From Phycisphaerae bacterium (GTDB lineage Bacteria; Planctomycetota; Phycisphaerae; Phycisphaerales; SM1A02): a DNA stretch of 55,383 bases. The stretch spans positions 1 to 55,383 of the forward strand of contig VGXO01000015.1 of NCBI GenBank assembly GCA_016873275.1. The letters run 5' to 3'. This document shows, piece by piece, positions 23,995 to 33,500 of the stretch (position 1 is the stretch's first letter; each line of letters starts with the position of its first letter). The position numbers were made by a program, and so were the translations under genes. Below the pieces are notes generated by a model. That model did no database searches. It was not told the origin of the DNA and saw nothing but the letters and a program-made list of their open reading frames with translations.

Positions 23995-24024
23995 CCGCGA
24001 CCCGGACGAAGGTCCGGGTCGCGG
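23995..24024 (-). terminator. Rho-independent terminator after the redoxin gene
   Basis: A perfect 13-bp stem (CCGCGACCCGGAC with GTCCGGGTCGCGG) and a 4-base loop. On the minus strand it is followed by the T-rich TTCGTTTCGGG. It lies 47 bp after the redoxin stop codon. Confidence 0.85.
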
Positions 24025-24071
24025 CTGGATCGCGCCCGCCGCGAGCGAGCGCGGCAGGATCTCGGGTCTGC

Positions 24072-24788
24072 TCAGTTGCTGCTGCCCTTGGCGTACTTCA
24101 CGCCGCAGCCCCACGGCCTGCTGGTCGCGGTCGCCGGCGCCTCGCCGCTCTTGACCGCGGTCACCGCCGCGAGGACGTAGTTCTCCGCGTCCATGTCCTT
24201 GCCGTCCTTGTCGAAGGCGCCCGCGTAGCGGAGCACGCCGTCGCCGTCGATCACGTAGCAGTGCGGCGTGGTCTTCGCGCCGTACATCTTGCCGACGGCG
24301 CCGTCGTAGTCCATCAGGATCGGAAGCTTCACGCCGGTCGCGGCGACCACCGCGTCGGAGTCCTTCGCGATCTCCGCCTCGGGCTTGCCCATGTTCGTCG
24401 AGTTGACGAGCAGGTAGACGACGTTCGGATCGACCGCCTTGAGCCCATCGGCGAGCTTCTTCACCTTGCCGTTGTGGTGCACGCTGTTCGAGCCCTCCTG
24501 GCCGCTCCACGGGCAGTAGGGGCTGAACCACTCGAGCACCACGATCTTGCCCTTGAAGTCGGTGAGGCTGTGGCTGGTGCCCGCGGTGTCCTTGAGGGTG
24601 AAGTTCGGCGCCGGCTTGCCGACCTCCGCCATCACCTGGCTCGACTTGGCGTTGTTCTTGCCGTCCTTCTTGCCGCCGTCCTGCTTGGAGGGGGTGCCGC
24701 CGTCCTGCGCGAAGGCGAGCATGGCGGCGGCGAGGGCGATGCCTCCCACCAGGGCGAGGCGACGGGAGATGCTGCTGGACCTGAACAT
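24072..24788 (-). CDS. Exported thioredoxin-like/AhpC-TSA redoxin
   Basis: A 238-residue protein with a GGAGGA ribosome site before the ATG at 24788 and a signal peptide (ALVGGIALAAAMLAFAQ). After a Lys/Gly/Asn-rich linker the redoxin fold starts at VGKPAPNFTLKDTAG. The active site is SPYCPWSGQ with Cys92 as peroxidatic-type cysteine, and TTPHCYVID is the cis-proline region. A C-terminal RPWGCGVKY carries a further cysteine, a tail seen in redoxins of this kind. A single-Cys CPWS site rather than CxxC favours a peroxidase or sensor role over disulfide isomerase. It is 88 bp after the nDsbD-like gene, with which it may be co-transcribed. Confidence 0.87.
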   Translation of the reverse strand: MFRSSSISRRLALVGGIALAAAMLAFAQDGGTPSKQDGGKKDGKNNAKSSQVMAEVGKPAPNFTLKDTAGTSHSLTDFKGKIVVLEWFSPYCPWSGQEGSNSVHHNGKVKKLADGLKAVDPNVVYLLVNSTNMGKPEAEIAKDSDAVVAATGVKLPILMDYDGAVGKMYGAKTTPHCYVIDGDGVLRYAGAFDKDGKDMDAENYVLAAVTAVKSGEAPATATSRPWGCGVKYAKGSSN

Positions 24789-24876
24789 GGATTCCTCCGA
24801 ACGAGATGCGCCCCGCAGGGCGTCGAGTGACTCGGGTCGGTTCCGCCACCGCGGGCGGCTCCCGAGGGGATGTCGG

Positions 24877-25818
24877 TCAGGGACTGCCGGAGCCGCCCAC
24901 CGGCGGCGACGCGGATGCGGATGACGAGCCGGACGACGGGATCTTCTCGCCGACCTCGAGGCTCGGGTCGAGCAGTGAATCGCCCCAAAGCACGAGCCCC
25001 GAGATGCGCCGCGCTTCGCCCGCCGCCGCGTTCGGAGGCAGGGAGAACGGAACCTCGATGCGGAAGTGGTCCGACTCGATCGCGCCGAGGAAGGGACCGG
25101 TCTCGCCGATCTCGACGCCTGGATCCGAGTGCGGCAGGAAGGTGACCGCGTCGAAGCCACGGGTCGGTCCGCTGATCTCGAGCATCGACCCGACGATCCG
25201 GGTGCGGACGCCTTGCGACGAGGTCCCGACGTCGGGCAGGCGCGGCAGCCAGTGCCGCACCACCTCGGGCGGCAGCGAGACGTTGCCGCCATCGGAGACG
25301 CGCAGGCGGACCGTCGCGGAGCCCTTCCCCATCAGGCACGCCTCCTTGCAGACCATCCACGACGCCTCGCAGGTCAGCACGACCTCTTCGGCCGCGTGGT
25401 CGGGGGCGATCTGGATCGGCACCACGAGTCCGACCTCGCCCTCGTAGCCGAAGGTGGTCTCGTGCTCGCCCGCGAAGACCTGCGGACGCGGCCACATCGG
25501 CGCTCCCACCGTCACCCCGTGGGGCGCGGTCCAGCGCAGCGCTGGCGCCACGCCGCTGTCGCCGGGATTCCGCCAGTAGACGTGCCATCCCGGCGAGATG
25601 CGGAGCAGCGCGACCGCCGTCGCATGGCTGCCGCGAGGGGCGACCAGGTCCCCCGGCTCGATCGTGAACTTGACCAGGTTCGAGCCGGTCGCGCCCGCGG
25701 GCGAGCCCGGGAGATTGGGCGCCTGGGCGAGGGCGTCGCCCGCGAGGATCGCCGTGGACCAGGGGACCAGCCACGCCAGACGACGCAGCACTCGATGGAC
25801 CGATCTCGATGGGATCAT
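24877..25818 (-). CDS. Exported protein with a DsbD N-terminal (DsbC-corrector) domain
   Basis: A 313-residue periplasmic protein. A signal peptide (LVPWSTAILAGDALAQ) is followed by a domain like the N-terminal, periplasmic part of DsbD: NLVKFTIEPGDLVAPRG, SPGWHVYWRNPGDSG, and the redox pair in CEASWMVCKEACLMGKG. In full DsbD this domain takes electrons from the membrane domain and passes them to periplasmic partners. Here it stands alone, without membrane or thioredoxin domain, and ends in a Ser/Pro-rich tail. A separate full-length DsbD is encoded at 40353. The redoxin encoded just downstream is a plausible partner. The start at 25818 is set by the signal peptide; its ribosome site is weak. 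Confidence 0.82.
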   Translation of the reverse strand: MIPSRSVHRVLRRLAWLVPWSTAILAGDALAQAPNLPGSPAGATGSNLVKFTIEPGDLVAPRGSHATAVALLRISPGWHVYWRNPGDSGVAPALRWTAPHGVTVGAPMWPRPQVFAGEHETTFGYEGEVGLVVPIQIAPDHAAEEVVLTCEASWMVCKEACLMGKGSATVRLRVSDGGNVSLPPEVVRHWLPRLPDVGTSSQGVRTRIVGSMLEISGPTRGFDAVTFLPHSDPGVEIGETGPFLGAIESDHFRIEVPFSLPPNAAAGEARRISGLVLWGDSLLDPSLEVGEKIPSSGSSSASASPPVGGSGSP

Positions 25819-25972
25819 CGCGCTCGACTCTCGCCGGAGTGGTTCCTTCGTTCTGCGGGGACTCCGTCGCCCTCGCCGACGAACGGAGGGTACCTTCACC
25901 CCCCGAGCAGCGGACCCCGAGGGTCGCCGCAACGCCGCCCGGTCCTTCTTGATGCCTCCTTCGCGAGCCGCC

Positions 25973-26488
25973 ATGCGAATTCGCCGCACCAGCCTGGTCG
26001 TGATCCTCGGAAGCCTTGCCCTGCTCGCGACCGCGGGGTGCGACCCCAAGACCAGCGACCGGGACCTCGTCTGGGTCGATCCGACCGCCGCGATGGAGGT
26101 CGGCATGGCCCGCCGGAACGTCCTCGGCATCGGCCGGGCGACCCGCGTCTGCTGGCTCGATCCCCGGAGCGTCGCCGACTACGAGAAGGAGCACATCCCC
26201 AACGCCGTCAACCTGCCCTTCCCCGCGATCAGCGACCGGGCGCAGGTGGACCTCGCGGGATACGACGAGTTCGTCGTCTACGGGACCGACTACGCCGACC
26301 CCCTGCCCGCCTCGGCGAGCAAGCGCCTCATGGAGATGGGCTTCAAGAAGGTCTACACCCTGAAGGGCGGACTGCGGGCGTGGAAGCGCGACGGTCAGCC
26401 GGTGGTCAGCGGTCCGACCCCCGAGGGCACGAGCCCGGCGGCTCCAGCGGCGCCCGCGACCGCCGGCACGACGCCGCCGGCGGGCTGA
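25973..26488 (+). CDS. Rhodanese-fold lipoprotein lacking the catalytic cysteine
   Basis: A 171-residue protein. I chose the ATG at 25973, which opens a lipoprotein signal (ILGSLALLATAGC); 25952 is an alternative 7 codons upstream. The rhodanese fold is clear: WLDPRSVADYEKEHIPNAVNLPF and the end GFKKVYTLKGGLRAWKRDGQPV. The active-site loop, normally VYCRSG-xS, reads VVYGTDYADPLPAS with no cysteine, so sulfur transfer is not expected; such forms usually bind ligands or act as structural modules. It ends in an Ala/Pro/Thr tail and converges on the next gene with a 28-bp gap. Confidence 0.85.
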   Translation: MRIRRTSLVVILGSLALLATAGCDPKTSDRDLVWVDPTAAMEVGMARRNVLGIGRATRVCWLDPRSVADYEKEHIPNAVNLPFPAISDRAQVDLAGYDEFVVYGTDYADPLPASASKRLMEMGFKKVYTLKGGLRAWKRDGQPVVSGPTPEGTSPAAPAAPATAGTTPPAG

Positions 26489-26516
26489 ACGTGACGATCG
26501 AGTCGGTCGATCCGCG

Positions 26517-26999
26517 CTACTCGCCGCGCACCGCGGAGGGTGGCGCCGTGGAGGACGCCTTCGGCGCGGGCGGCACCTTCACCTCGCCGAGCAGCTCGCC
26601 GACCGCGGTGAAGTAGCGCTCCGCCTCGTCCTTCAGCCGCGCCGGCAGCACCATCGCCGTCGAGGCGAAGGTGACCTTCGGCGGCTTCCCCTCCTGCGGT
26701 GGGTCGAGGGTGATCTCGAAGCTCCACTCGCGCTTCATCTCGACCGGCGATGCCCCGACCGCCTGCCTCATGACCTCCAGCCTGCGGTAGACGAGGATCC
26801 GGCTCCGATCCGGGATGATCGACACCTCGTTCTCGATCAGGTTCCAGTCGGGGTACTCCGGCTGCTCGGCGACGGCGACCATCGCGGTCCAGACCTGCTC
26901 GCGCGGTCTCCCGTCGAAGGTCGCGGAGTCCGAGGCACATCCTCCGAGGAGGAGGATCGCGGCGAGCGAGGCGACGACGAGGGTGGCGGTCCTTCGCAT
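26517..26999 (-). CDS. Small lipoprotein of unknown function
   Basis: A 160-residue protein beginning MRRTATLVVASLAAILLLGGC, a textbook lipobox. The mature part (TFDGRPREQVWTAMVAVAEQ, then WNLIENEVSIIPDRSRILVYRRL) has a mixed alpha/beta pattern like SRPBCC- or DUF4410-type lipoproteins, but I cannot assign it. It ends in a Pro/Ala/Ser-rich tail. A start further upstream is possible but would place the signal peptide internally. Confidence 0.7.
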   Translation of the reverse strand: MRRTATLVVASLAAILLLGGCASDSATFDGRPREQVWTAMVAVAEQPEYPDWNLIENEVSIIPDRSRILVYRRLEVMRQAVGASPVEMKREWSFEITLDPPQEGKPPKVTFASTAMVLPARLKDEAERYFTAVGELLGEVKVPPAPKASSTAPPSAVRGE

Positions 27000-27124
27000 G
27001 GAGGCACTCGGGAGGGGGCTGGGGCGCGGTCTCGCCGCGCCTCTCGAAACGCCGTCATCGACCACCCGGGCGTCTCGGCGTCGAAATCACCGGTCCGAGC
27101 AGGACCTCTGCCCCGGGCACGCGA

Positions 27125-29092
27125 CTACCGCACGCGGCGACCGCCGGGGAACGGGAGCGACGCGGGCGCCGGCTGCGACCGCTCGAGCTCCCGCATCCCC
27201 CGCGCCCATGCCTCGAGCATGAGCGCCGGCATCATCACCTGCGCCGGTCGCCCGAGCGGGTCGAAGGGGCTTGGCACCCGGTCGAGGCGACGGACCACGT
27301 CCATCTCCGCGAGGACGCCGCTGCGCAGGTGCTCGCCGTGGGCGTCGAAGATCGCCTGCGTCCATCCGCGCCAGGGCGGGGTGAATCCGCGCTTGCGGCG
27401 GTCGAAGATCTCCCGCGGCACGTGCTCCTCGACCGCGTCTCGGAGCCACCGTCGGCGCGGCAGCTTCCAGTCCTCGAGGCGACGCCGGAGGCCGATCACC
27501 GTCTCGACCAGCCGGTAGTCGACGAGCGGCAGCCGGCACTCGACGCTTGCCGCCATCGAGAGGCGATCGGCTTGATTGATCCCGTTGCAGAGGAGGTACG
27601 TGCGGACCAGCAGGTCGGTGATGGCGAGGTCCGGTCGCTCCGGGAGCGCCGCGTAGGTGAAGTGGCGCTCGGGACGGATGCCGCCGACGCGCTTGAGGAA
27701 CCCCGGGCTCGCCAGGTCTCGAAGCCCCGCCTCCGCCCGCCGCCACGAGGCATGGCGGTCCCAGAAGACCATCTGACCCGGGGGGCTCGTCCGGTCGCGC
27801 CGCCATGCCCGGACGCCATCGACGAGACCCGCCGCATGGAGCGCCCAGGTGACTCCCTCGCCATAGGAGCGCGGTGGTCGGCGCAGGCGGAGGTAGGACG
27901 GAAGACCCGCGCGACCTGCGAGCAGGTCGATCTTGCGGAGGTTGTCCCGGACCGCCTCGATCGTCCAGGGATAGCCCCAGAAGAGCTCGTCTCCGCCCTG
28001 TCCGAAGATCAGCACCGGGACTCCCGCCGCGCGAGACGCCTCCATCAGCGCGAGGTAGGCGGGCCCGGTGATGTCGGAGTTCGGCTCGTCGCGCGCCCGG
28101 CACATCCGCGCGAAGTCCTCGACGACCCGCCGCTTCTCGAGCCGCACGCGGTGGTGGCGGATCCCGAGCCGACCGGCGTACTCCGCGGCGAGGGCGCTCT
28201 CGTCGTACTGGCTCGACCCCTCGTAGCCGACCGTGAAGGCATGCACCTCGCCGGAGGCGTTCCGCCGGGCGAGCGACGCCACCATGCTCGAGTCGATCCC
28301 GCTCGAGAGCGCGACGCCGATCGGGACGTCCGAGCGGACGATCAGGCGACCCACCTCGTCGAGCACCCCCGCCACGTGCTCCCCGGGATCGCCGGCGATC
28401 TCGGGAGGCGAGTCGAGGATCGACCACCAGCGCCGCTCACGCACCTGCCACGGGTCGAGCGAGATCTCGAGGCAGCTCCCGGCGGGAAGCTTGCGGGTGC
28501 CGAGGACCGCGGAGCGCGGCTCGGGCACGAAGTCCCACATGAAGTAGTCGAGCACCGCCGCCTCGTCGAGGGCGAAGGGCACCACGCCGGCGCCGACGAG
28601 GGACTGGAGCTCGCTCGCGAAGACGATCCGGTCGCCCCGCTCCGCGAGGTAGAGCGGCTTCTCGCCGAGCCGGTCGCGGGCGATGAGCACCGTGCGCTTC
28701 TCGAGGTCGAGCAGGGCGAAGGCGAACATGCCGCGAAGCCGCTCGAGGCAGCCGCTGCCGAGCTCCTCGTAGAGGTGGACGATCACCTCGCAGTCGCTGC
28801 CGGTCGCGAAGCGATGCCCGCGCGACTCGAGCTCCTTGCGTCGCTCGACGAAGTCGTAGACCTCGCCGTTGGCGACGAGGGCGATGGTGCGCCGCTCGTT
28901 CCACAAGGGCTGCATCCCGCCCGCGAGGTCGATGATCGAGAGCCGCCGCATGCCGATCGCGGCGCGGTCGGAGGCGAACTGGTCGCCGCCGTCGGGACCC
29001 CGATGCTCGAGGTTCCGGGCGAGCGCAGAGAGCAGCGCCGGGTCCCCGTGCCGGAGACCGCCTCGATCGATGATGCCATAGATGCCGCACAC
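27125..29092 (-). CDS. asnB: Asparagine synthetase, glutamine-hydrolysing
   Basis: A 655-residue amidotransferase that makes asparagine from aspartate, glutamine and ATP. It must start at the GTG at 29092, because Cys2 is the glutaminase nucleophile and the sequence opens (V)CGIYGIIDRGG. The N-terminal Ntn domain includes LEHRGPDG and ANGEVYD. The C-terminal synthetase domain has the PP-loop LSSGIDSSM, the YDES motif and GQGGDELFWGYPW. It is slightly long and belongs to the broad asnB family, which also contains amidotransferases for surface polysaccharide and exosortase loci; none of those partners is nearby. A hairpin lies ~80 bp upstream of the start. Confidence 0.88.
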   Translation of the reverse strand: MCGIYGIIDRGGLRHGDPALLSALARNLEHRGPDGGDQFASDRAAIGMRRLSIIDLAGGMQPLWNERRTIALVANGEVYDFVERRKELESRGHRFATGSDCEVIVHLYEELGSGCLERLRGMFAFALLDLEKRTVLIARDRLGEKPLYLAERGDRIVFASELQSLVGAGVVPFALDEAAVLDYFMWDFVPEPRSAVLGTRKLPAGSCLEISLDPWQVRERRWWSILDSPPEIAGDPGEHVAGVLDEVGRLIVRSDVPIGVALSSGIDSSMVASLARRNASGEVHAFTVGYEGSSQYDESALAAEYAGRLGIRHHRVRLEKRRVVEDFARMCRARDEPNSDITGPAYLALMEASRAAGVPVLIFGQGGDELFWGYPWTIEAVRDNLRKIDLLAGRAGLPSYLRLRRPPRSYGEGVTWALHAAGLVDGVRAWRRDRTSPPGQMVFWDRHASWRRAEAGLRDLASPGFLKRVGGIRPERHFTYAALPERPDLAITDLLVRTYLLCNGINQADRLSMAASVECRLPLVDYRLVETVIGLRRRLEDWKLPRRRWLRDAVEEHVPREIFDRRKRGFTPPWRGWTQAIFDAHGEHLRSGVLAEMDVVRRLDRVPSPFDPLGRPAQVMMPALMLEAWARGMRELERSQPAPASLPFPGGRRVR

Positions 29093-29168
29093 GCCCCACG
29101 ACCCCCACGACGATCGAGCGCCGCCGAACCGACCCCGCCGCGGAGATCCCCGCGACGAGACCGCCGGA

Positions 29169-29200
29169 ACGTCGTCGGATGCGCTCGGCTCCGACGACGT
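29169..29200. terminator. 11-bp hairpin between acylphosphatase and asnB
   Basis: ACGTCGTCGGA at 29169-29179 pairs perfectly with TCCGACGACGT at 29190-29200, loop of 10. It may end the nusA-acylphosphatase operon or structure the asnB leader. The rest of 29093-29476 (384 bp) holds a weak hairpin at 29249-29262 and a doubtful 42-codon plus-strand frame, and nothing else I can support. Confidence 0.45.
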
Positions 29201-29476
29201 CCTCGGTGGATCACGGAGGGTGGATGACCCGCTGCGCTGCGCGGGTGCCGATGCCGCCATCGGAGGGAGGCGCCTCGCGACGCCGCGCCCGACGCGACAG
29301 AAGTCCGAACCTCGACGTCCTGTTCCACCCGTCACGGCGACCCGCCGCCATGCCAGACTGGACCCGATGGACGATCACGAGGACTCCTCGAGGCGATGCT
29401 CGGTCGCGAACCGCGCCGCCGGCACCCGAACGCGTCCCGCACGCCGGGACTTCATGCAAACCATACATCGGTCGAT

Positions 29477-29761
29477 TCACCCGCGCAGGATATGAAACGA
29501 GCGAAGGTCGGCCGCGGGCGGCAACTCGCGCCGCTCGAAGCGACTGATGCGACCCGCCATGGCGCTCCCGAGCTCGTCGAGGAACCGCGCGAGGTCGGCG
29601 GGGTCGCCCTGCACCTCCGCGGAGACGGTCCCATCGACCTCGTTCCGCACCCATCCCTTGAGGGCGAGGGCGGTTGCGATCGACGCCGAGGTCGCGCGGA
29701 AGCCGACGCGCTGCACGGTGCCGTGGAACCGAAGGGCGATCCTCGCCTCGCCCGCGCTCAC
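29477..29761 (-). CDS. Acylphosphatase
   Basis: A 94-residue enzyme that hydrolyses acyl phosphates. It starts at a GTG whose first bases overlap the yebC stop codon (GTGA), giving the usual family length. The P-loop signature is HGTVQRVGFRATS with the phosphate-binding Arg in GFR, and the catalytic Asn is in GWVRNEVDGTV; the end reads FERRELPP then FHIL in place of the common F-I. A longer ATG-initiated reading frame exists but lacks similarity. It is the last gene of the long nusA-infB-yebC run. Confidence 0.92.
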   Translation of the reverse strand: MSAGEARIALRFHGTVQRVGFRATSASIATALALKGWVRNEVDGTVSAEVQGDPADLARFLDELGSAMAGRISRFERRELPPAADLRSFHILRG

Positions 29762-30498
29762 GACTGCAGGATCTCGGCGGGGAGGTCGGCGTTGGTCCAG
29801 ACCTTCTGGACGTCGTCGTGGTCCTCGAGCGCCTCGATGAGCCGAAGCACCTTGGCGCCATCCTCCGCGCCGCAGGAGACCCTCACGAGCGGCACCCACG
29901 AGACCTCCGCCTGCTCGAGGGGGATCCCCGCCGCCTCGAGCCGCTCCCGCACGGCGAGGAACTGCGACGGCGCACAGGTCACCTCAAGGATCCCCTCGGC
30001 GGCGACCACGTCCTCGGCGCCCGCGTCGAGGGCGACCTCCATGAGGCGATCCTCCGCGACCACCGAGGCATCGACGAGGAACTGCCCCTTCTGCACGAAG
30101 GAGTAGAGGACCGAGCCGGGCACCCCGAGGTTGCCGCCGTGCTTGTCGAAGAGCATGCGGACCTCGGCGGCGGTCTTGTTCGCGTTGGCGATGAGGCAGT
30201 CGAGGAGGAACGCCACGCCGCCCGGTCCGTAGCCCTCGTAGCGCACCGCGTCGTACTGCTCGCCGCCGAGCTCCCCGGTGCCCCGCTTGACCAGCTTCTC
30301 GATGGTGTCGCGCGGCATGTTCGCCGCGCGGGCGTCGTCGATCGCGTAGCGGAGCGAGACGTTGAACTTGGGATCGCCGCCTCCGGTCCGCGCCGCGACG
30401 AGGATCGCCCGGCTGCACTTCGACCAGACCTTGCCGCGCTTCTTGTCGACGGCGGCCTTCTTGTGCTTGATGTTCGCCCAGTGACTGTGTCCGGCCAT
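29758..30498 (-). CDS. yebC: YebC/PmpR family DNA-binding / translation-associated protein
   Basis: A 246-residue protein of normal family length with the hallmark N-terminus MAGHSHWANIKHKKAAVDKK and the YEGYGPGGVA block near residue 90. Family members have been described as transcriptional regulators, and more recently as factors easing ribosome stalling at proline runs. Its place in an operon with nusA, infB and rbfA would fit the translation role, which is inference. A GAGGCG ribosome site precedes the ATG. It lies 59 bp after the TPR gene and overlaps the acylphosphatase gene by 4 bp. Confidence 0.95.
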   Translation of the reverse strand: MAGHSHWANIKHKKAAVDKKRGKVWSKCSRAILVAARTGGGDPKFNVSLRYAIDDARAANMPRDTIEKLVKRGTGELGGEQYDAVRYEGYGPGGVAFLLDCLIANANKTAAEVRMLFDKHGGNLGVPGSVLYSFVQKGQFLVDASVVAEDRLMEVALDAGAEDVVAAEGILEVTCAPSQFLAVRERLEAAGIPLEQAEVSWVPLVRVSCGAEDGAKVLRLIEALEDHDDVQKVWTNADLPAEILQS

Positions 30499-30557
30499 CG
30501 AAGGCGCCTCGTGGTGATGCTCGTGGTTCGTCGTGCTCGTGGACGCGTCGTCGCCGT

Positions 30558-33500
30558 TCAGGCGCCTCCGCCGGCGGCGGGCTCGAGCGGCGGCTCGATG
30601 GGTGCGACCTCCGGCTCGCGCCGGTCGGTGATCGCCCGCAGCTTCGCCCGCACGCGGTCGAGGATCTCCCCGTAGTTCTGCTCGTAGAAGTCCGCGGGAT
30701 CCCGCAGGACGAGCCCGAACTCGCCGCGCTGGAACGCCTCGATGCCGCGGATCGTTCCCTCGCGCTCGAAGCGGCGGAGCCCTGCCTCGACCGCCCGCTG
30801 CCACGCGCGGATCGCCTCCTCGCGCCGACCGATCCGCCACATCGCATCGCCGAGGTGATCGAGACCCTCGAGGCTCGCCGACTCGCCGTTCAGGCGCACC
30901 GCCTCCTCGATCAGCGAGACGGCGCCAGGACCCGCCGGGCGGTCCTCGATCCAACCACGCCGATAGCGCAGCCATCCGAGGCTGTCGAGGATGTGCGGGT
31001 CCGATGGACGAAGCTCGTGCGCCTCCCCGAGCAGCTCGATGGTGCGCTCGTCGAGCCGTCCGTCCTCGAGCCGCCCGTAGCCAAGGTTGTTGAGCGCCAT
31101 CGCGTCGCCGGGATCGCGCTCGACCACCCGCTCGAGGATGGCGAGCGATCCGGCGCGGTCGCCGACGATCGAGTAGATGCTCGATGCCTCGAGGATGGGA
31201 TTGGAGGGCTCGCCCTCCTGGCTTGGTCGCATCAGGCTTCCGCCCATGCCGAGGCGACCGAGCGCCGCGAGTTCGTCGAGGTAGGCGAGCGTCCGGTCGG
31301 CGCGACCGCCGCAGCGGGCGTCGAGCCCCACGGTCGCCGCCTGCAGCGTCCGTCTCGCCTCGCCATCGGGGAAGGGAATCGCGAGCGTCGCGACCCGCAG
31401 CACGAGCGCCGCCGCCTCCGGCTCCCCGGAGGAGAGCAGCCGCTCCGCGATCCCGAGCCAGCGGACCGCCGCCTCGTCGTCGTTCGCCTGCGCCGCGGGG
31501 CTCGCGACCGCCCGCGCCGCGAGCTCCGCGAGCGTGACCTCGTCCGCGCCCTCGAGCGCCGCCCCGAGGATCGCCGCGCCGTGCACCGCGAGCGGCGAGC
31601 CGGGATCCGCCGCGAGGACCTCCTCGGCGAGGTCGCGGATGGCGGGCGACCGCGAGGGCAGGCTCGGCGGCGCCTGCAGGGGGATCGTGAGCAGCCGCCA
31701 GCGCTGGTCGCGGGTGAGCGACGGCATCGAGCGGGCGAGCGCCATCGCGCGATCGATCGCCTCGCCGCCCGCCGCATCGATCGCGGCGGCGTCCACGCCG
31801 GCGCCGGGTCGCGCGGGTCGGGCGAGCCGACCGCACCGCTCGAGGCTCCACGACGCGAGGTCGAGGTCCCGCGCGAGGGTCGGCGGTCGCGCGGAGATCC
31901 GCGCGAGCGACATCGACTCCGCCTGCTCCGCCTTGCCGGTCGCCCGCTCGAGCGCCTCGAGCAGTCCCTTGGCGAAGGGATGGGCGGGATCCGCCTCGAG
32001 GAGCGCCCGCAGCGCCTGCTCCGCCTCCGCGGCGCGACCGGCGCGGATCATCGCGGCGGTCCAGAGATCCCAGCCCGCGGGCTCGCCGGGGCTCTCGGCG
32101 CGTCGCCGATCGAGCCGAGGCAGGATCTCGTTCGTGCGCCCGGCGCGGGAGAGCGACGCGACGATCGCCTGGAGCGCCGCCACGTCGGCGGGATGCTGCT
32201 CGACCACCGCCTCGAGCCGCTCGAGCGCCGCATCCACGCGGCCGCGGGCGAGCTCCTCCTCCGCCCGGAGCCGCTCGACGATCGGCTCGCCCTCGAGCGC
32301 CGCCGCCATGCGGGCGATCGCCCGACCATGGGCACCCGCGTCCGCCGCGGCGCCGCCGCGGGGATCGCGGAGCGAGATCAGCCACTCCCACGCGCCGACG
32401 GCGCGGGGATCCGCCTCGACGGCGCCCTCCGCGGCACGGACCGCGATCGAGAGGAGGAGCCCCCGCTCGGTCCCCACCGCCGCCGCCGCCTCCGCCGCCG
32501 CCGCGCGGGACTCGAGGACGAGCCACGCCGCGCGGGTCGCCGGCGGAAGCCCCGACGCGTCGCCCGCCGCCTCGACGATCCGCCATGCCTCCTCGCTCGC
32601 TCCCGCCGCGAGGTAGCCCGCCACGAGCGGCATCGACTCGACCACGCCCCGCGGCGCCCGCCACGCCTCGACCTCGCGGACGAGCTGCGGGTCGGCGAGC
32701 GCCGCCGCCGCCAGCACCCGTGCCCGGGCGAGCGCCGGGTCGGGACCATGCTTCGCCGCGGCGCCGGCGAGGAGCGCCCACGCCGCGACCGGATCACGCT
32801 CCGCGACGAGGATCGCGCCCTCGAGCGCATCCCGCGCCGGCGAGTCGGGAAGCCGTCGCACGCGATCACGGAGCTCCCCGGGCGTCGCGGCGGACGCGAC
32901 GAGCCGCAGCGCCGCCGGCTCGAGGACCTCGTCGTTGCGGGCGACGAGGTCGACCGCGATCGCGACGGCGCCCGCCGGATCGACCTGCTCGAGCCAGTCG
33001 AGGAGCTGCTCGGCGCCCTCGCCGCCGGGGGAACGCGCGGCGAGCTCGCTCAGGAGCCGGACCGTCGCCGGCGGATCGAGCCGCGCGAGGATCCGCACCA
33101 GCGCCGGCTCGTCGGGACGCTCGAGGCTCATCGACTCGATCGCCCGCGCCATCCGCCGCGCGTCGATCCCCTGCTCGGCGAGGTAGCCCGCGAGGGCGAC
33201 CTCCGCGTCGCCGGCGCTTCCGGCGACCGCGATCGAGTCGAGGAACTCCGACTGCGCCGCGATCGGACGACCCGCCACGAGGAGGGCAAGGACGATCCTC
33301 GTCCGCAGCGTCCGCGGATCCGCGGTCGGCAGCGCCGCCGCGGCGCGGTACTGCGCGACCGCCGCGTCCGCCTCGCCGAGCCGCAGCATCGCGTCGCCCA
33401 TCTGCTGCGCAAGCTCGCTCCGTCGGCGGAAGAGCTCCCCGATCCGCGCCGAGTCCTGACCGCCCGCCGCCGCGAGCGGCTCGAGCGGATGCGACGTCGC

